64,000 nucleotides of DNA from Lunularia cruciata (lineage: Eukaryota; Streptophyta; Marchantiopsida; Lunulariales; Lunulariaceae): NCBI GenBank assembly GCA_948567375.1, contig OX419759.1, positions 55,467,493 to 55,531,492 on the forward strand, written 5' to 3'. A program made the translations under genes and the position numbers. Shown piece after piece: positions 13,486 to 23,591 of this stretch; position 1 is the first letter of the stretch, and the number at the start of each line of letters is the position of its first letter. A model generated the notes under the pieces. The model was not told where the DNA came from, made no database searches, and was given only the letters and a program-made list of their open reading frames with translations.

Positions 13486-13945
13486 TCTATAAAAGATCAA
13501 GATCGATGAGAGAAATAGGAGCATGGAAACTCACATTGGGATACTTGAATGTGAAAGAAATCCGAATGCCTAGCATGAGCTTTGGCTTTGGTATTTAAAG
13601 GTAGCATACAAGGCCCTTGAAAAGCTTCTCAAGAAGCTTCCTTGAGCAACTTTCTTAAAGTGCAAGCTAAGTTAACAAGGAAGCTTCTCAAGAATCTTCC
13701 TTGAGCCACTTTCTTAAAATGCAAGCTAAGTTAACAAGGAAGCTTCTCAAGAAGCTTCCTTCTAGAAGCCACCTATTTGGCGTGCAAGCTAAGCTAGTTG
13801 AAAGCTTTTAGAAGTTACCTACTTGGGGTGCAAATTCTTCCCAAGAAGTTTCCTAGATGTTTTGGGAATATTTTGGGCTAATTTGGCTTATTCTCTACAT
13901 CTATAGCCTTACTAACTATGTTGCTAAACTCCATATTGTTACATA
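13486..13945 (-). repeat. 3' LTR of chromovirus D
   Basis: It runs from TATAAAAG (expected TGTAAAAG) to CCATATTGTTACA on the given strand. It is about 70 bp longer than its partner because a roughly 59-bp block of AAGCTTCTCAAGAAGCTTCC plus CTTTCTTAAA is repeated. A TATA-box remnant lies near 13600. Confidence 0.8.
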
Positions 13946-14060
13946 TTCCTCCATCGCTAGTTGGTGATGTCCTCGTTGCCATTGAAGCTTCAAACTCCTG
14001 GATGGCCATCTATGCATTTTGGAGGTGAGAAAGAGGTTCCCATGTGGCATCATGAAGGGG
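13946..14060 (-). pseudogene. Chromovirus D, end of pol
   Basis: This holds the polypurine tract complement and the last codons of pol after the chromodomain. It continues at 29562 on the other side of element B1, and the split point matches intact sequence in chromovirus C (around 45255). Confidence 0.8.
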
Positions 14061-14064
14061 ATAC

Positions 14065-14170
14065 TGTCGTGCGTATATACATCACTACACAACATACATC
14101 GCTGTCAACATCATACACTATAGAAGCACAACTCACACATAAGTCATACATAGACTCTAAAGTGCCACAA
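14065..14170 (-). repeat. B1 outer 3' repeat X2
   Basis: This 106-bp block nearly duplicates 14621-14726 and forms the outer 3' end of the element, ending CACGACA in element orientation. No copy of X is present at the 5' end. Confidence 0.8.
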
Positions 14171-14618
14171 TAATCAGATTGCTTACCACTCTCAACTCAA
14201 CTCAACTCAGATCAATACTTGATCTGTCACTCTATAAACTGCCAACAACTGGGCAGTGATTACTATCAAGCCACACCCACTCAAGCATAGAGAATCCAGG
14301 TGACGCTCGCCGGCCTCTATCCACCATAGCCACGAACTCGAAGGCTCAACATCAGAGAAGTGAGCTCTCTGGAGTTCACTTCAAAACTATACCCCTTGGA
14401 CTCGAGCTAGCACTGAAACCCTAATGGTCCCACGACGGCACACTTGACGGTGCAAACGGTGCAAAGTGACGGTGGGCCCCACCGTGAAGTCAGTACCCCA
14501 AACACTAAATCTAACCGTCAGAAAGTAGTCTCTGAGAAACTGCTAGAATAACTCTAACTACTATCATTGGAACTCCAGTGTCCGAGCATCTAGATGCGGA
14601 ACTACAAATGGCGTGACA
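14171..14618 (-). repeat. B1 terminal repeat A2
   Basis: This block of about 448 bp matches the 5' terminal repeat at 29107-29557 along its length and lies between two copies of X. It begins TGTCACGCC in element orientation. The junction with X1 reads GACAGCTGTC, a perfect palindrome. Confidence 0.85.
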
Positions 14619-14620
14619 GC

Positions 14621-14726
14621 TGTCGTGTGTATATACATCACTACACAACATACATCGTTGTCAACATCATACACTATAGAAGCACAACTCACACATAAGT
14701 CATACATAAACTCTAAAGTGCCACAA
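14621..14726 (-). repeat. B1 inner repeat X1
   Basis: This begins TGTGGCAC in element orientation directly after a purine-rich AGGGGAGCGA stretch and ends CACGACA. It is a near-copy of X2, with a handful of differences by eye. Confidence 0.8.
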
Positions 14727-14893
14727 TCGCTCCCCTAGCTGGTGGTTAGGTCCCTCTAACTCCAGATAGCCATCTACTCTAAGTATATGGTATACCCTCT
14801 AATGGGCAAAGATCAGGAGGCCGGGTGCTATGGAGCCCCATTGTTAGTTGCCTGTCTGCAATCTATACCATATCAAGAATGAACTAGCTATAG

Positions 14894-16230
14894 GTCAAGT
14901 ACATCTAGGACATAACCACTGTCCCTGAGGAACCACCGTGAGGGGAGGAGTCATACATACCATATGTCATCCTCTCGAACAACTATCACACACTAACATA
15001 GTAGCAACTCCACCAGAAGAGCCACATAACATACACCTCAAGCCTGCACGTACAAGTGCCAAACTTGGGTCCATAGTACCATCAATGTTTGGAAGGTGGC
15101 ATGGCGCACAATTGCGCACATGATCCTTCCAAACAACACCATCACGTCCTTCTAACACAAGGACTCCAGATGGCAAAACCTCGTGCACTCTCAAGATAGT
15201 GCGGCCTGTAGAAACATCAAGTGTCGTCGGTGCTGTTTGTTGTAGATATACATAGTCACCTGGATGAAATTGACGGATCGAGGGTCTATAACCTCCTCCT
15301 CGAATGGTAGCATAGCATAAAGTATCTCTATGTTGAGCAATCGCCAAGTTCTCAAAGGCCATCGGCATCACTCTCCGAAAGATCTCTGCACGTTGAGAAC
15401 ATGTGCTCATCCATACATTGGGGTCATCCAAGTCCAAAACTACAGTAGCATCTCGACAAATGGCTGCAGGTAAATCTGGATCTCATCCATAGAGTAGAAA
15501 GTATGGAGAGAAGGATGCTAAGGAGGCTTGCCGGCTGAACCGATAGCCCATGGCCAACCAAGGTAACCGGAGATCCCAATCTCCCAAGTGGCCTCTCTAC
15601 AAACCATACTTTTGCAATCCTCTCTTCACCGTCTGAACCACTCTCTCTGCTAAGCCATCTGCCTCAGGGGTGATCTCGAGATGTAGTATGATGATCAATC
15701 AAAGCCTTGTCACACAAGACCTGAAACTCCCCCAAGAACTCTGTACCCTGATCAGTCAAAACCTCAGTTGGTGCACCAAAATGACTAAGAACTCGATCCA
15801 GGAACGAGTAAGCTGTCCCTACACTAGACTTGTCAGGAAGTGCCACCAACTCAATCCACTTGGAGAAGTGCTCCACCATCACCAAAACATACCGATGATG
15901 TCTCACAGTCAGCGGTAAAGGTCCGGCAAAGTCCAAACTCCAATGGTAACCCAATCCCATGATAGGTAATGGGTGTAACTGTGGCATAGGAGCATTGAAT
16001 GATACTCTAACTTGGTCACAAACCACACATCTGGCAACAAACTGTTGTACCTTGGTCTGCATACCGCGCTACCAATAATGAGTTTGGAGTAAGCTATACG
16101 TACGCTTTACTCCAAAATGTCCTAGCTCCTCATGAGCATGACGGACCAACTGTGGTCTTTGAGATGGAAGTGGTACTACTTGCACTCTACCATCCTCCCA
16201 TACACGCAAAAAGTGTCTACCCTCCAATCT
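14894..16230 (-). pseudogene. B1 integrase with C-terminal PHD finger
   Basis: This is the integrase end of the polyprotein. An HHCC-like zinc domain (HAHEELGHFG ... CVVCDQ) lies at about 16000-16170. The DDE core has Asp in SLDFAG, Asp in LTDQGTEF and Glu in DGLAERVV. A C-terminal domain follows. A C4HC3 PHD finger then lies at 14894-15035: CMLC, VCDSC, an H-x2-C pair, then CPRC. The Trp expected before the PHD histidine is a TGA stop here, a TGG-to-TGA transition. PHD fingers in other proteins read histone tails, so this could serve integration targeting, by analogy with chromodomains in chromoviruses; that is inference. Stops and a frameshift near 15440-15660 break the gene. Confidence 0.8.
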
Positions 16231-16245
16231 GAACCGTCTGGCTCG

Positions 16246-17936
16246 CTAAAGAACACGGTTTCTCTCCTTGGCCCCAACTGTGCCACCCACAACACCAGTG
16301 CAAAAATAGTCCATCACTAAGACATCATCATGAATGTCTCGCTGAACTATACCAATATCTTCACTCTCTGGATCTATGACCTCAATAACTCCGCTTGTAT
16401 GCACTGAGAGAGATACCACCAAAGCCTTTGCAAATATACACAGAAAGGCCGATGCATGCCAACCTGGCACCATCTCCTCATCTGTCTCACCATGCCAACG
16501 TGCTCCGGTCTGATCCTGCTGGCTGGGACATGGGTTTCTACTCAACCCATCTGCATCACGGTTCACAACTCCAAGTTTGTGAACAACCGTGAAATCATAC
16601 TCCTATAAAATCAGAGCCCATCGTGCAAGCTTCCTTGATAGCTTGTCGGACTCCATCAACCACTTTAGTGGCTGATGATCAATGATGAGAGTGAAGGGGT
16701 TACCAAATAGGTAACATCGGAAATGTGCTACTGCCCAAACTACTGCCAAGCACTCTCCCTCATATGAACTATACTTCGCCCCCGCTGAATTATTGGAGCG
16801 ACTAGCATAGGCCACCACAAACTCCTTCTCCTCATCATCATGTTGGGTGAGCACCGCTCCAAGCCCCAACATACTCCGATCAGTGTGAACCTGAAATGGT
16901 CGTCCCCTGATCGGTCTCCTCAAAATAGGAGCAGATGTCAACCTCTCCTTGAGCTCTACAAAAGCTCTCTCCTGCTCATCTCCCCAACACCACTCCTGTT
17001 TAAGCTTGGTCAGCTTTGTCAAGGCCTTGGCAAAGGCACTAAATCCTCTAACATAGCGGCGATAGAAGTTTGCCAACCCAAGGAATGCTCACACTCTGCT
17101 CACATCCGTAGGCCAAGGAATACGTGCAATAGCCTCCACCTTGGTCTGCTGGACACCAAGTCCTCCGGGGTAGATAGTGTGACCCAAATACTCAACCTGC
17201 TCATGGAAGAACCTACACTTCCCAGGATGTAGTTTGAGTCCATGAGATCTCAACCTCTCAAACACCTCCAACAACTGTCTCTCATGCTCCTCCACAATAG
17301 TGCTATAAACCAAAATGTCATCAATATAGCACCGAGCAAAATCCAATCCAGCTAGGATCCTATCCATGACCCTCTGGAACTCAGCACAAGCGTTCTTCAA
17401 CCCAAATGGTAAGAACCTCCACTGATATAACACATCCTTGCCGTGAGGATCAATAGCCCAAAATGTTGTCTTGGACTTATCCTCCTCCCTGATCCGCAAC
17501 TGATGATATCCCGCTCGAAGATCCAAAGTACTGAAGACCTTTGCATGCCCAATCGCATCAAAAATCTCCTCCGGTGTAGGCATGGCATACCTATCAGCCC
17601 TGGTCTATCGGTTGATAGGACGGTAATCTCCACACATCCGCCTATCTGTATAGTTGACATACATATCCTTCTTGGCTAGCATCACTATCGCTGATGCATA
17701 GTCTCCATGTGAAATCTCCACCAAACTAGCCTCAAAAAGGTCACTACTCCGGCTCTGAATCAATGTCCCCTCCATCTCAGTATATCAATAAGGACGTCAG
17801 AAAACTGGTGTGTCGCTAGTCAGCTCAATCCGTATACCAAGTCCCTTCAGAGCACCCAAATCCTTCATACTAAAGGCAAAACAACTCGTGTGACTCCTCA
17901 AGAACTTCCAAACCATCCGTCTTTCCTCTCTAGTAA
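16246..17936 (-). pseudogene. B1 reverse transcriptase and RNase H
   Basis: The minus-strand reading shows a gypsy-type RT: FSTLDLRAGYHQLR, LPFGLKNACAEFQRVMD and the catalytic YIDDILVYS (frame 17089-17583), then the FYRRY connection. RNase H lies at 16603-17076 (SYEGECLAVVWA, IIDHQPLKWLM). The first RNase H acidic position is present as HTDRS. A linker at 16246-16566 leads to integrase. The upstream edge is cut by insertion of chromovirus A at 17936/17937, and the reading continues at 23592. A few stops and frameshifts inactivate it. Confidence 0.85.
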
Positions 17937-18032
17937 TGTAACAATATGGAGTTTAGCGACAAAGTTAGTTGGGCTCATGAAGTGGCACATAAGACAAATT
18001 AGTCTAGAATATTCTAGAAGTATCTAGGAAGC

Positions 18033-18235
18033 TTCTTGGGAAGCTTCCCGGTTAGCTTAGCTTGCACCTTAAGTAAGAAGCTTCTAGGAGGAAGCTTCTA
18101 GAAGCTTCCAACTAGCTTAGCTTGCACGCCAAAGTAGGCGGCTTCTAGAAGGAAGCTTCTTGAGAAGCTTCCTAGTTAACTTGGCTTGCACTCTAAGAAA
18201 GCGGCTTGAGGAAGCTTCTTGAGAAGCTTCTCAAG
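18033..18235 (+). promoter_or_regulatory. Heat-shock-element array in 5' LTR of A
   Basis: The heat shock factor consensus is alternating 5-bp units nGAAn and nTTCn. At 18091-18108 GAAGCTTCTAGAAGCTTC is a perfect four-unit element. Around it lie several further GAAgcTTC dimers and a TTCtaGAA (near 18145), all within about 200 bp upstream of the TATA box. Binding and heat induction are inferred from sequence only. Confidence 0.65.
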
Positions 18236-18251
18236 GGCCTTGTATGCTACC

Positions 18252-18259
18252 TATAAATA
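18252..18259 (+). promoter_or_regulatory. TATA box of chromovirus A 5' LTR
   Basis: TATAAATA lies about 110 bp before the LTR end and is conserved at 23475-23482 in the 3' LTR and in the left LTR of chromovirus C. It probably sets the start of the genomic RNA about 30 bp downstream. Confidence 0.7.
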
Positions 18260-18364
18260 CCAAAGCCAAAGCTCATGCTAAGCATTCGGAGTTTTCCCTC
18301 ATTCAAGTGTCCCAATGTGAGTTTCCATTCTCCTATTTCTCTCCTCGGTTTTGGTCTTTTACAT

Positions 18365-18376
18365 TGATATCAGAGC
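18365..18376 (+). other. Primer-binding site (tRNA-iMet)
   Basis: TGATATCAGAGC directly follows the 5' LTR. The canonical plant initiator-Met site TGGTATCAGAGC occurs intact in chromovirus D, so this copy carries one G-to-A change. Confidence 0.8.
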
Positions 18377-18634
18377 AAGAATGGGATGGATGGAATTTAT
18401 GGACCACCAAATCCACTTCCGCCAAACCATTGGGACTTTCATGTCCAGATATTACCAAAGCATCGTTTCACACAATTCATCACCTCGCGCTTTGGGCAAG
18501 ATTTTCTACATATGATCACCGTGTCAGAGGAACCCTTGATACTTCCAGTTGTAACTTATGGAGAACGGTGGACGTGTTGTATCTATGTGTTAATCAATTA
18601 GATAAATTGAGAGTAGTGGAATAGAGTAGTAGCG

Positions 18635-19534
18635 ATGGTGGCAATACTGGATGTTATCCTTGCAATGCAACAACAGATTGAGCATCTTACTCGATTGTTG
18701 GATGAACGAGACCAGCAATGACAAGAACAGATAGACAAAGCGCCAGTTCAAGATGGAGAAGATCGCATTTGATTTCCGAAACCCAAGGTGTTTGAAGGCA
18801 AGAATCTTCCAGGAATAGTGGAGAATTTTGTGTTTGACTGCGAACGTTACTTTGAAGCCACCAATCTTCAAGACGAGCGGAAACAAATTCTCTTGGCTTC
18901 TAGCCAATTGGATGGCGTGGCAAAACTTTGGTGGCGATTCCGAGTAGAAAGAGCTGAACAAAAAATTGTTACACCAATTTTGACATGGGCAGAATTCAAG
19001 GATGCAATACTTGGCAGATTTCAAACTATAAATGCCACCCGAGCCGCACGAGATAAATTGGCAAAGTTGAGGCAGATTGGCTCAGTGAGAAGCTACATCA
19101 CACAATTTCAAAACATCATCATGCAAATTCTAGATATCCAAGAAGGTGAAGTTCTGGATCGATTTGTGCGAGGATTGAAGTCACGAACCAAATTGGAGGT
19201 GACCATGCGAGAGCCACAAAACGTAGAAGAAGCCATGCAATTGGCTGAGTGTTTTGATTCCTTGGTTGCGACAACTTGGTCTTGACCTCGACCCACACAA
19301 GGCCTACCAGTACCACGAGTGGAAGAACCAGTACCAATGGAGATTGATGCTATCCAACGAAGACCACTTGGCACAGCAAATAGAGAAAGACTACGACAAA
19401 ATGGAGGTTGCTTTTATTGTCGCCAAGTTGGACATCGCATTACTGAATGTCCACTTAGGAATGGGCAACCCCGACAAGTTGCCCAGATGGAGTTTGTGGA
19501 ACAGAATGATCAGGGAAACAAAGAATCCCAATAG
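18635..19534 (+). pseudogene. Chromovirus A gag
   Basis: The capsid region has the usual retrotransposon gag core (LWWRF near 18930, then FKDAILGRF). A CCHC zinc knuckle CFYCRQVGHRITEC lies at about 19411-19452. The frame runs from ATG 18635 to TAG 19532-19534 with three internal TGA codons (near 18719, near 18773, and 19283-19285). Each sits where a CGA (Arg) is the likely ancestor, so cytosine deamination explains them. The product packages the element RNA. Its end overlaps the pol frame by 25 nt. Confidence 0.85.
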
Positions 19535-22500
19535 GAGATTTCGAGCCGCCTACTAGGAGCTTGATTAGTTCCAACGAGATTGAAGGCTCGACCTATGCAA
19601 GTCTGCTTCACTTGCAAGGTATGATATCTAATCGGGGTTGTAGACTTTTGGTTGATTCTGGAAGTTCAGAGAATTGCATGTCTATGCAAGTAGCAAAGGA
19701 ATTGGGTATTCCTATCAAGCCAATGATTGGGAGTAGTTTGATGATGGCGGATGGTAGAAAGGGTTCTGCATTCCGCACCTCACATCTTGTTACCTTCAAG
19801 ATTGGGAAGGAGTATTTTGAGTGTATGAGGTTTGTAGTGGCACCTCTACACTATGATATCATTCTGGGTCTACCTTGGCTTGAACGTCATAAGGTTCAAT
19901 TCGATTGGACTCGACGCCAAATTCAAGTACAACACCAAGGTAGGAATTTCTGATTAGGTTGTCTGGCACCTCTGAGTAAGACACCTAAGAATAGTCAGTC
20001 CCAAGGTGGGAAGTTTGTCAAGAAGGTAGCCGTAGAGCAAATCTGGAAGGGAGATGAGTCCCAAGATGGGAAGTTTGCCATGAAGGCAACCATGGAGCAA
20101 GCTTGGAAGAGAGATGAGTCCCTAGAAGGGAAGTTTGTTAATGAAACAGCCATAGAGCAAGCTTTGGAGGAAGAAAAGTTTGTATTTGCGGTGTGGATCA
20201 AGCCGATTGCACAAGAACAATCTGAGGAGGGCCAAGTGCCGCATCAAGCAATGGTTGATTAGATAGTTCAGGAATTTGCAGATGTGTTTCCGGACAATCT
20301 GCCAAAGGGATTACCCTTTGATCGATGTATGCCCTTCAAGATTGAGTTATTGCCAGGGAGTACTCCAATGAGTAGACCAATCTATCGGCTCTCACCAAAG
20401 GAATTGGAGGAGTTGCGAACAACACTTATAGAGTTGTTGGAGAAGGATTTCATACGACATAGTACCTCTCCTTGGGGAGCACCGGTACTATTTGTTCCGA
20501 AGAAGGATGGAGGACTTCGTTTCTGTATTGATTATCGTGGATTCAATAAGCAAACCGTGAAGAATGCATATCCCTTGCCTCGGATCGATGACCTGCTTGA
20601 TCAACTAAGTAGAGCATGCTACTTTTCCAAGCTGGATGTTCGTAGTGGCTATTGGCAAATTCCTATTGAAGGAGAGGACGTGCAAAAGACAGCTTTTTGC
20701 ACAAGGTATGGACATTTTGAGTGGAGAGTTCTACCTTTCGGACTCACTAATGCTCTAGCAGTCTTCATGGATCAGATGCATCAGGTGTTGGATGGACTAT
20801 TGGATCGGTCCGTGGTGGTGTTCTTAGATGATATCTTAATCTATAGGAGGATAGAGGCAGAACACGTGAATCAGGTGCGAGAAGTCCTAAGACAACTACG
20901 ACAGTGGAAATTTTACTGCAAGAAGTCAAAGTGTGCTTTTTGGCAGAAGGAGGTTACCTTCTTGGGTCATAAGATCTCATCAGAAGGGATCAAGATGGAA
21001 GAAGAGAAGATAAAGGCCATTACTGATTGGCCTACCCTGAAGGATGGTACAGAAGTACGAGCATTCAATGGATTGGCCAGTTTTTACCGACGGTTCATCC
21101 ACTATTATGCTCACGTGGCTGCACCATTGACTGACCTCTTGGGAAAGAACTCGAGCTTCCAATGGACCACCAAGCATGAAGAAGCATTCCAGAAGTTAAA
21201 GCATATAGTGTCTTTGAGACCTATTCTTCAACCATATGATCCTCAACTACCTTGTGTGGTTGATTTTGATGCTTCTAACTTTGCAATTGGAGCTATGTTG
21301 CAACAAGAATTTCCAGATGGACTGCATCCTATTGCCTTTGTGTCTTGCCGACTAAATACAGCTGAAAGAAATTACTCTGCTCGAGATCGGGAACAACTTG
21401 CAATGGTATATGCCACCAAGATATGGAGGCATTATCTCTTAGGGAAGCAAGTGATCATGCAAACTGATCACAAGCCATTGTTGCAGACCTTACACTTGGA
21501 GCACATGAAGAGTCGGCATCATCAATGGGAAGAGCAACTCCAATTGTTTGACATCAAACTTGAGTACAAACCAGGTCAGTTCTATGTCATCCCCGATGCT
21601 CTATCACGACGACTTGATTTGAAGGATCTTCCTCTCATCACGACGGCAATTACAATGGTGTCCATTGACCCTAAGGTCCATAATGAGTTTCAATCAGCTC
21701 TACAACAAGATCCCTTCTTCCAAATGGTACACGGTCGTTTGACAGCACACAACAAGGAGTATAACACCTTCTCCTTCAAGGAAGGCCTCTTATTCCATGC
21801 GGACCAGATCTATGTTCCAGCCAAAGGTGATCTTTGACTTGTGCGCCTTCAAGAAGCCCATGATTTACCAATAGCTGGTCACATGGGAGTGGACAAGACC
21901 TTGGGCACCGTCCAATGCCAATGGTGGTGGCTCAACATGACACGAGATGTTCAAGACTTTGTCCGATCATATGAGAGTTGCCAACGGAATAAGGCCTGCA
22001 ACCAGAAGCCGAGTGGACTCCTTCAACCACTCGCCATTCCATCCACTTGTTGGGAGCATGTGAGCTTGGATCTCATCACATCCTTGCCAAGGACAAAACA
22101 AGGACACACCGCAATTGTGGTGTTTGTGGATAAGCTTAGTAAGCAAATCCACTTGGCACCAACTTGTGATACCGTGGATGCTCCAACCCTAGCACAAATC
22201 TACTTCGACAATGTCTTCAAGCATCATAGGATGCCACGTGTACTCATCTCTGACCGTGATCCTCGATTTACCGAGAAGTTTTGGCAAGCACTCTTCCAGA
22301 TACTCGGCACCAAGCTTGCTTTGTCCATGGCCTATCATCCTCAAACTGATGGACAAAACAAACATGCAAATCGTACATTGGAGGATATGTTGCGGGCCTT
22401 TGTCAATGTCCACCATACCAATTGGAACGAATGTCTTGAAGCTGCAGAATTTGGCTACAACAATTCCAAACAGGCAAGCACCGGATTTTCTCCCTTCTTT

Positions 22501-23100
22501 CTCAATTTTGGCCAAGATCTGCTTGTTCCAGATTCTCTTCTTGCTCCCCCTCCATCTCACATTCCTCATACTTCCACATTCTTGACCACTATATCCCAAT
22601 CGCTCCAACAAGCCAAGTCTCACCTCCTTGTTGCTCAGAATCGCCAAAAACAATATGCGGACCACCATTGTCGTGATCTCACCTTTGAAGTTGGTGATAA
22701 AGTCATGCTTTCCTCCGGTAACCTCCCTCTCCCACTTGATACCCAAGTTCGTAAACTTACCCCTAACTAGATAGGACCCTTTGATATCACCCAAATTGTC
22801 TCTCATGTTGCTTATCGACTTGCCTTACCTTGTCACATGCGTATCCATCCTGTCTTTCATGTTTCCAAGTTGAAACCCTTTGTTCCTAACCCCTCTTCCT
22901 TTTCCTCTTGAGTCCAACCTCCCCCTCTTCCTGTCCCTATTAATGATCATGAGGAGTACGAAGTTGATCGTATCCTTGCGCGTCGCCATATCCAACAAGG
23001 CCGGCGCCAACATACGGAGTACAAGGTCCTTTAGAAAGGGTATCCCCTTCATGATGCCACCTGGGAACCTCTTTCTCACCTCCAAAATGCATAGATGGCC
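19510..23100 (+). pseudogene. Chromovirus A pol (PR-RT-RH-INT-chromodomain)
   Basis: One reading frame encodes the protease (LVDSGSS, about 19645-19665), a linker with three imperfect repeats of a GDESQDGKFAMKATMEQAW-like unit (about 19990-20170), RT with FLDD at 20821-20832, RNase H (QTDHKPLLQ), integrase (Asp in SLDLIT and SDRDPRF) and a chromodomain near 22955-23090 (YEVDRIL to ATWEPLS). Stops are at 19951, 20260, 21835, 22768, 22909, 23032 and 23092. The third catalytic acidic residue of the DDE triad is Lys (codon 22360-22362), whereas chromovirus D keeps Glu. The element therefore cannot make active integrase. Chromodomains in this clade direct insertion to marked chromatin. Confidence 0.9.
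19513..19519 (+). promoter_or_regulatory. Programmed -1 frameshift heptamer GGGAAAC (gag-pol)
   Basis: In the gag frame the codons read CAG GGA AAC, so G-GGA-AAC fits the canonical X-XXY-YYZ slippery site. The pol frame is -1 relative to gag. It is closed by TGA at 19507-19509 and opens at 19510, while gag stops at 19534, so the slip site lies inside the short overlap. The heptamer is kept in chromovirus C and changed to AGGAAAC in D. A downstream stimulatory structure was not examined. Confidence 0.7.
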
Positions 23101-23146
23101 ATCCAGGAATTCAAAGTTCCATTGGCGACGAGGACGTCACCAACTA

Positions 23147-23160
23147 GCAGCGGGGGAATA
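23147..23160 (+). other. Polypurine tract of chromovirus A
   Basis: A purine-rich stretch (AGCAGCGGGGGAATA, ending at 23160) abuts the 3' LTR and would prime plus-strand synthesis. Confidence 0.75.
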
Positions 23161-23586
23161 TGTAACAATATGGAGTTAGCGACGAAATTAGTTGGGCTCA
23201 TGAAGTGGCACATAAGACAAATTAGTCTAGAATATTCCGGAAGTATCTAGGAAGCTTCTTGGGAAGCTTCCTGGTTAGCTTAGCTTGTACCTTAAGTAAG
23301 TAGCTTCTAGAAGGAAGCTTCTAGAAGCTTCCAACTAGCTTAGCTTGCACGCCAAAGTAGGCGGCTTCTAGAAGGAAGCTTCTTGAGAAGCTTCCTAGTT
23401 AACTTGGCTTGCACTCTAAGAAAGCGGCTTGAGGAAGCTTCTTGAGAAGCTTCTCAAGGGCCTTGTATGCTACCTATAAATACCAAAGCCAAAGCTCATG
23501 CTAGGCATTCGGAGTTTTCCCTCATTCAAGTGTCCCAATGTGAGTTTCCATTCTCCTATTTCTCTCCTCGGTTTCGGTCTTTTACA
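23161..23586 (+). repeat. 3' LTR of chromovirus A
   Basis: It runs TGTAACAATATGG to GGTCTTTTACA and is about 97-98% identical to the 5' LTR by eye. The perfect heat-shock element lies at 23314-23331, directly preceded by TTCTAGAA at 23305-23312. The TATA box is at 23475-23482. Confidence 0.95.
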
Positions 23587-23591
23587 AGTAA

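Larger units (their letters stand above)
17937..18363 (+). repeat. 5' LTR of chromovirus A
   Basis: It begins TGTAACAATATGG and ends GGTCTTTTACA. It holds many GAAGCTTC palindromes upstream of a TATA box at 18252-18259, so this part is U3. Confidence 0.95.
17937..23586 (+). mobile_element. Chromovirus A (Ty3/gypsy), full length, nested in B1
   Basis: This 5650-bp element is the youngest layer of the nest. It has a perfect 5-bp target duplication AGTAA (17932-17936 and 23587-23591), LTRs of 427 and 426 bp differing by about ten substitutions and one indel by eye, a primer-binding site, a polypurine tract and a complete domain order: gag, PR, RT, RNase H, INT, chromodomain. It has no frameshifts other than the programmed one, only premature stops. 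Confidence 0.95.

Noticed and set aside
14065-14726. Reading the 3' end of B1 as two separate solo-LTR insertions
   Set aside because: The same X-A-X order with the same junctions occurs in B2, and both copies have target duplications only at the outer edges.
18040-18240. Regularly spaced short palindromes that could suggest a CRISPR-like or satellite array
   Set aside because: They lie inside retrotransposon LTRs, recur in every LTR copy of the family, have no constant repeat/spacer pattern, and the DNA is eukaryotic. Heat-shock-element arrays explain them better.
18719-21837. Frequent TGA codons in chromovirus A as possible recoded stops (selenocysteine or altered code)
   Set aside because: The host genes use normal stops. 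Sister copies have Arg or Trp codons at these places where they can be compared, and TAG stops occur too, so mutation is enough.
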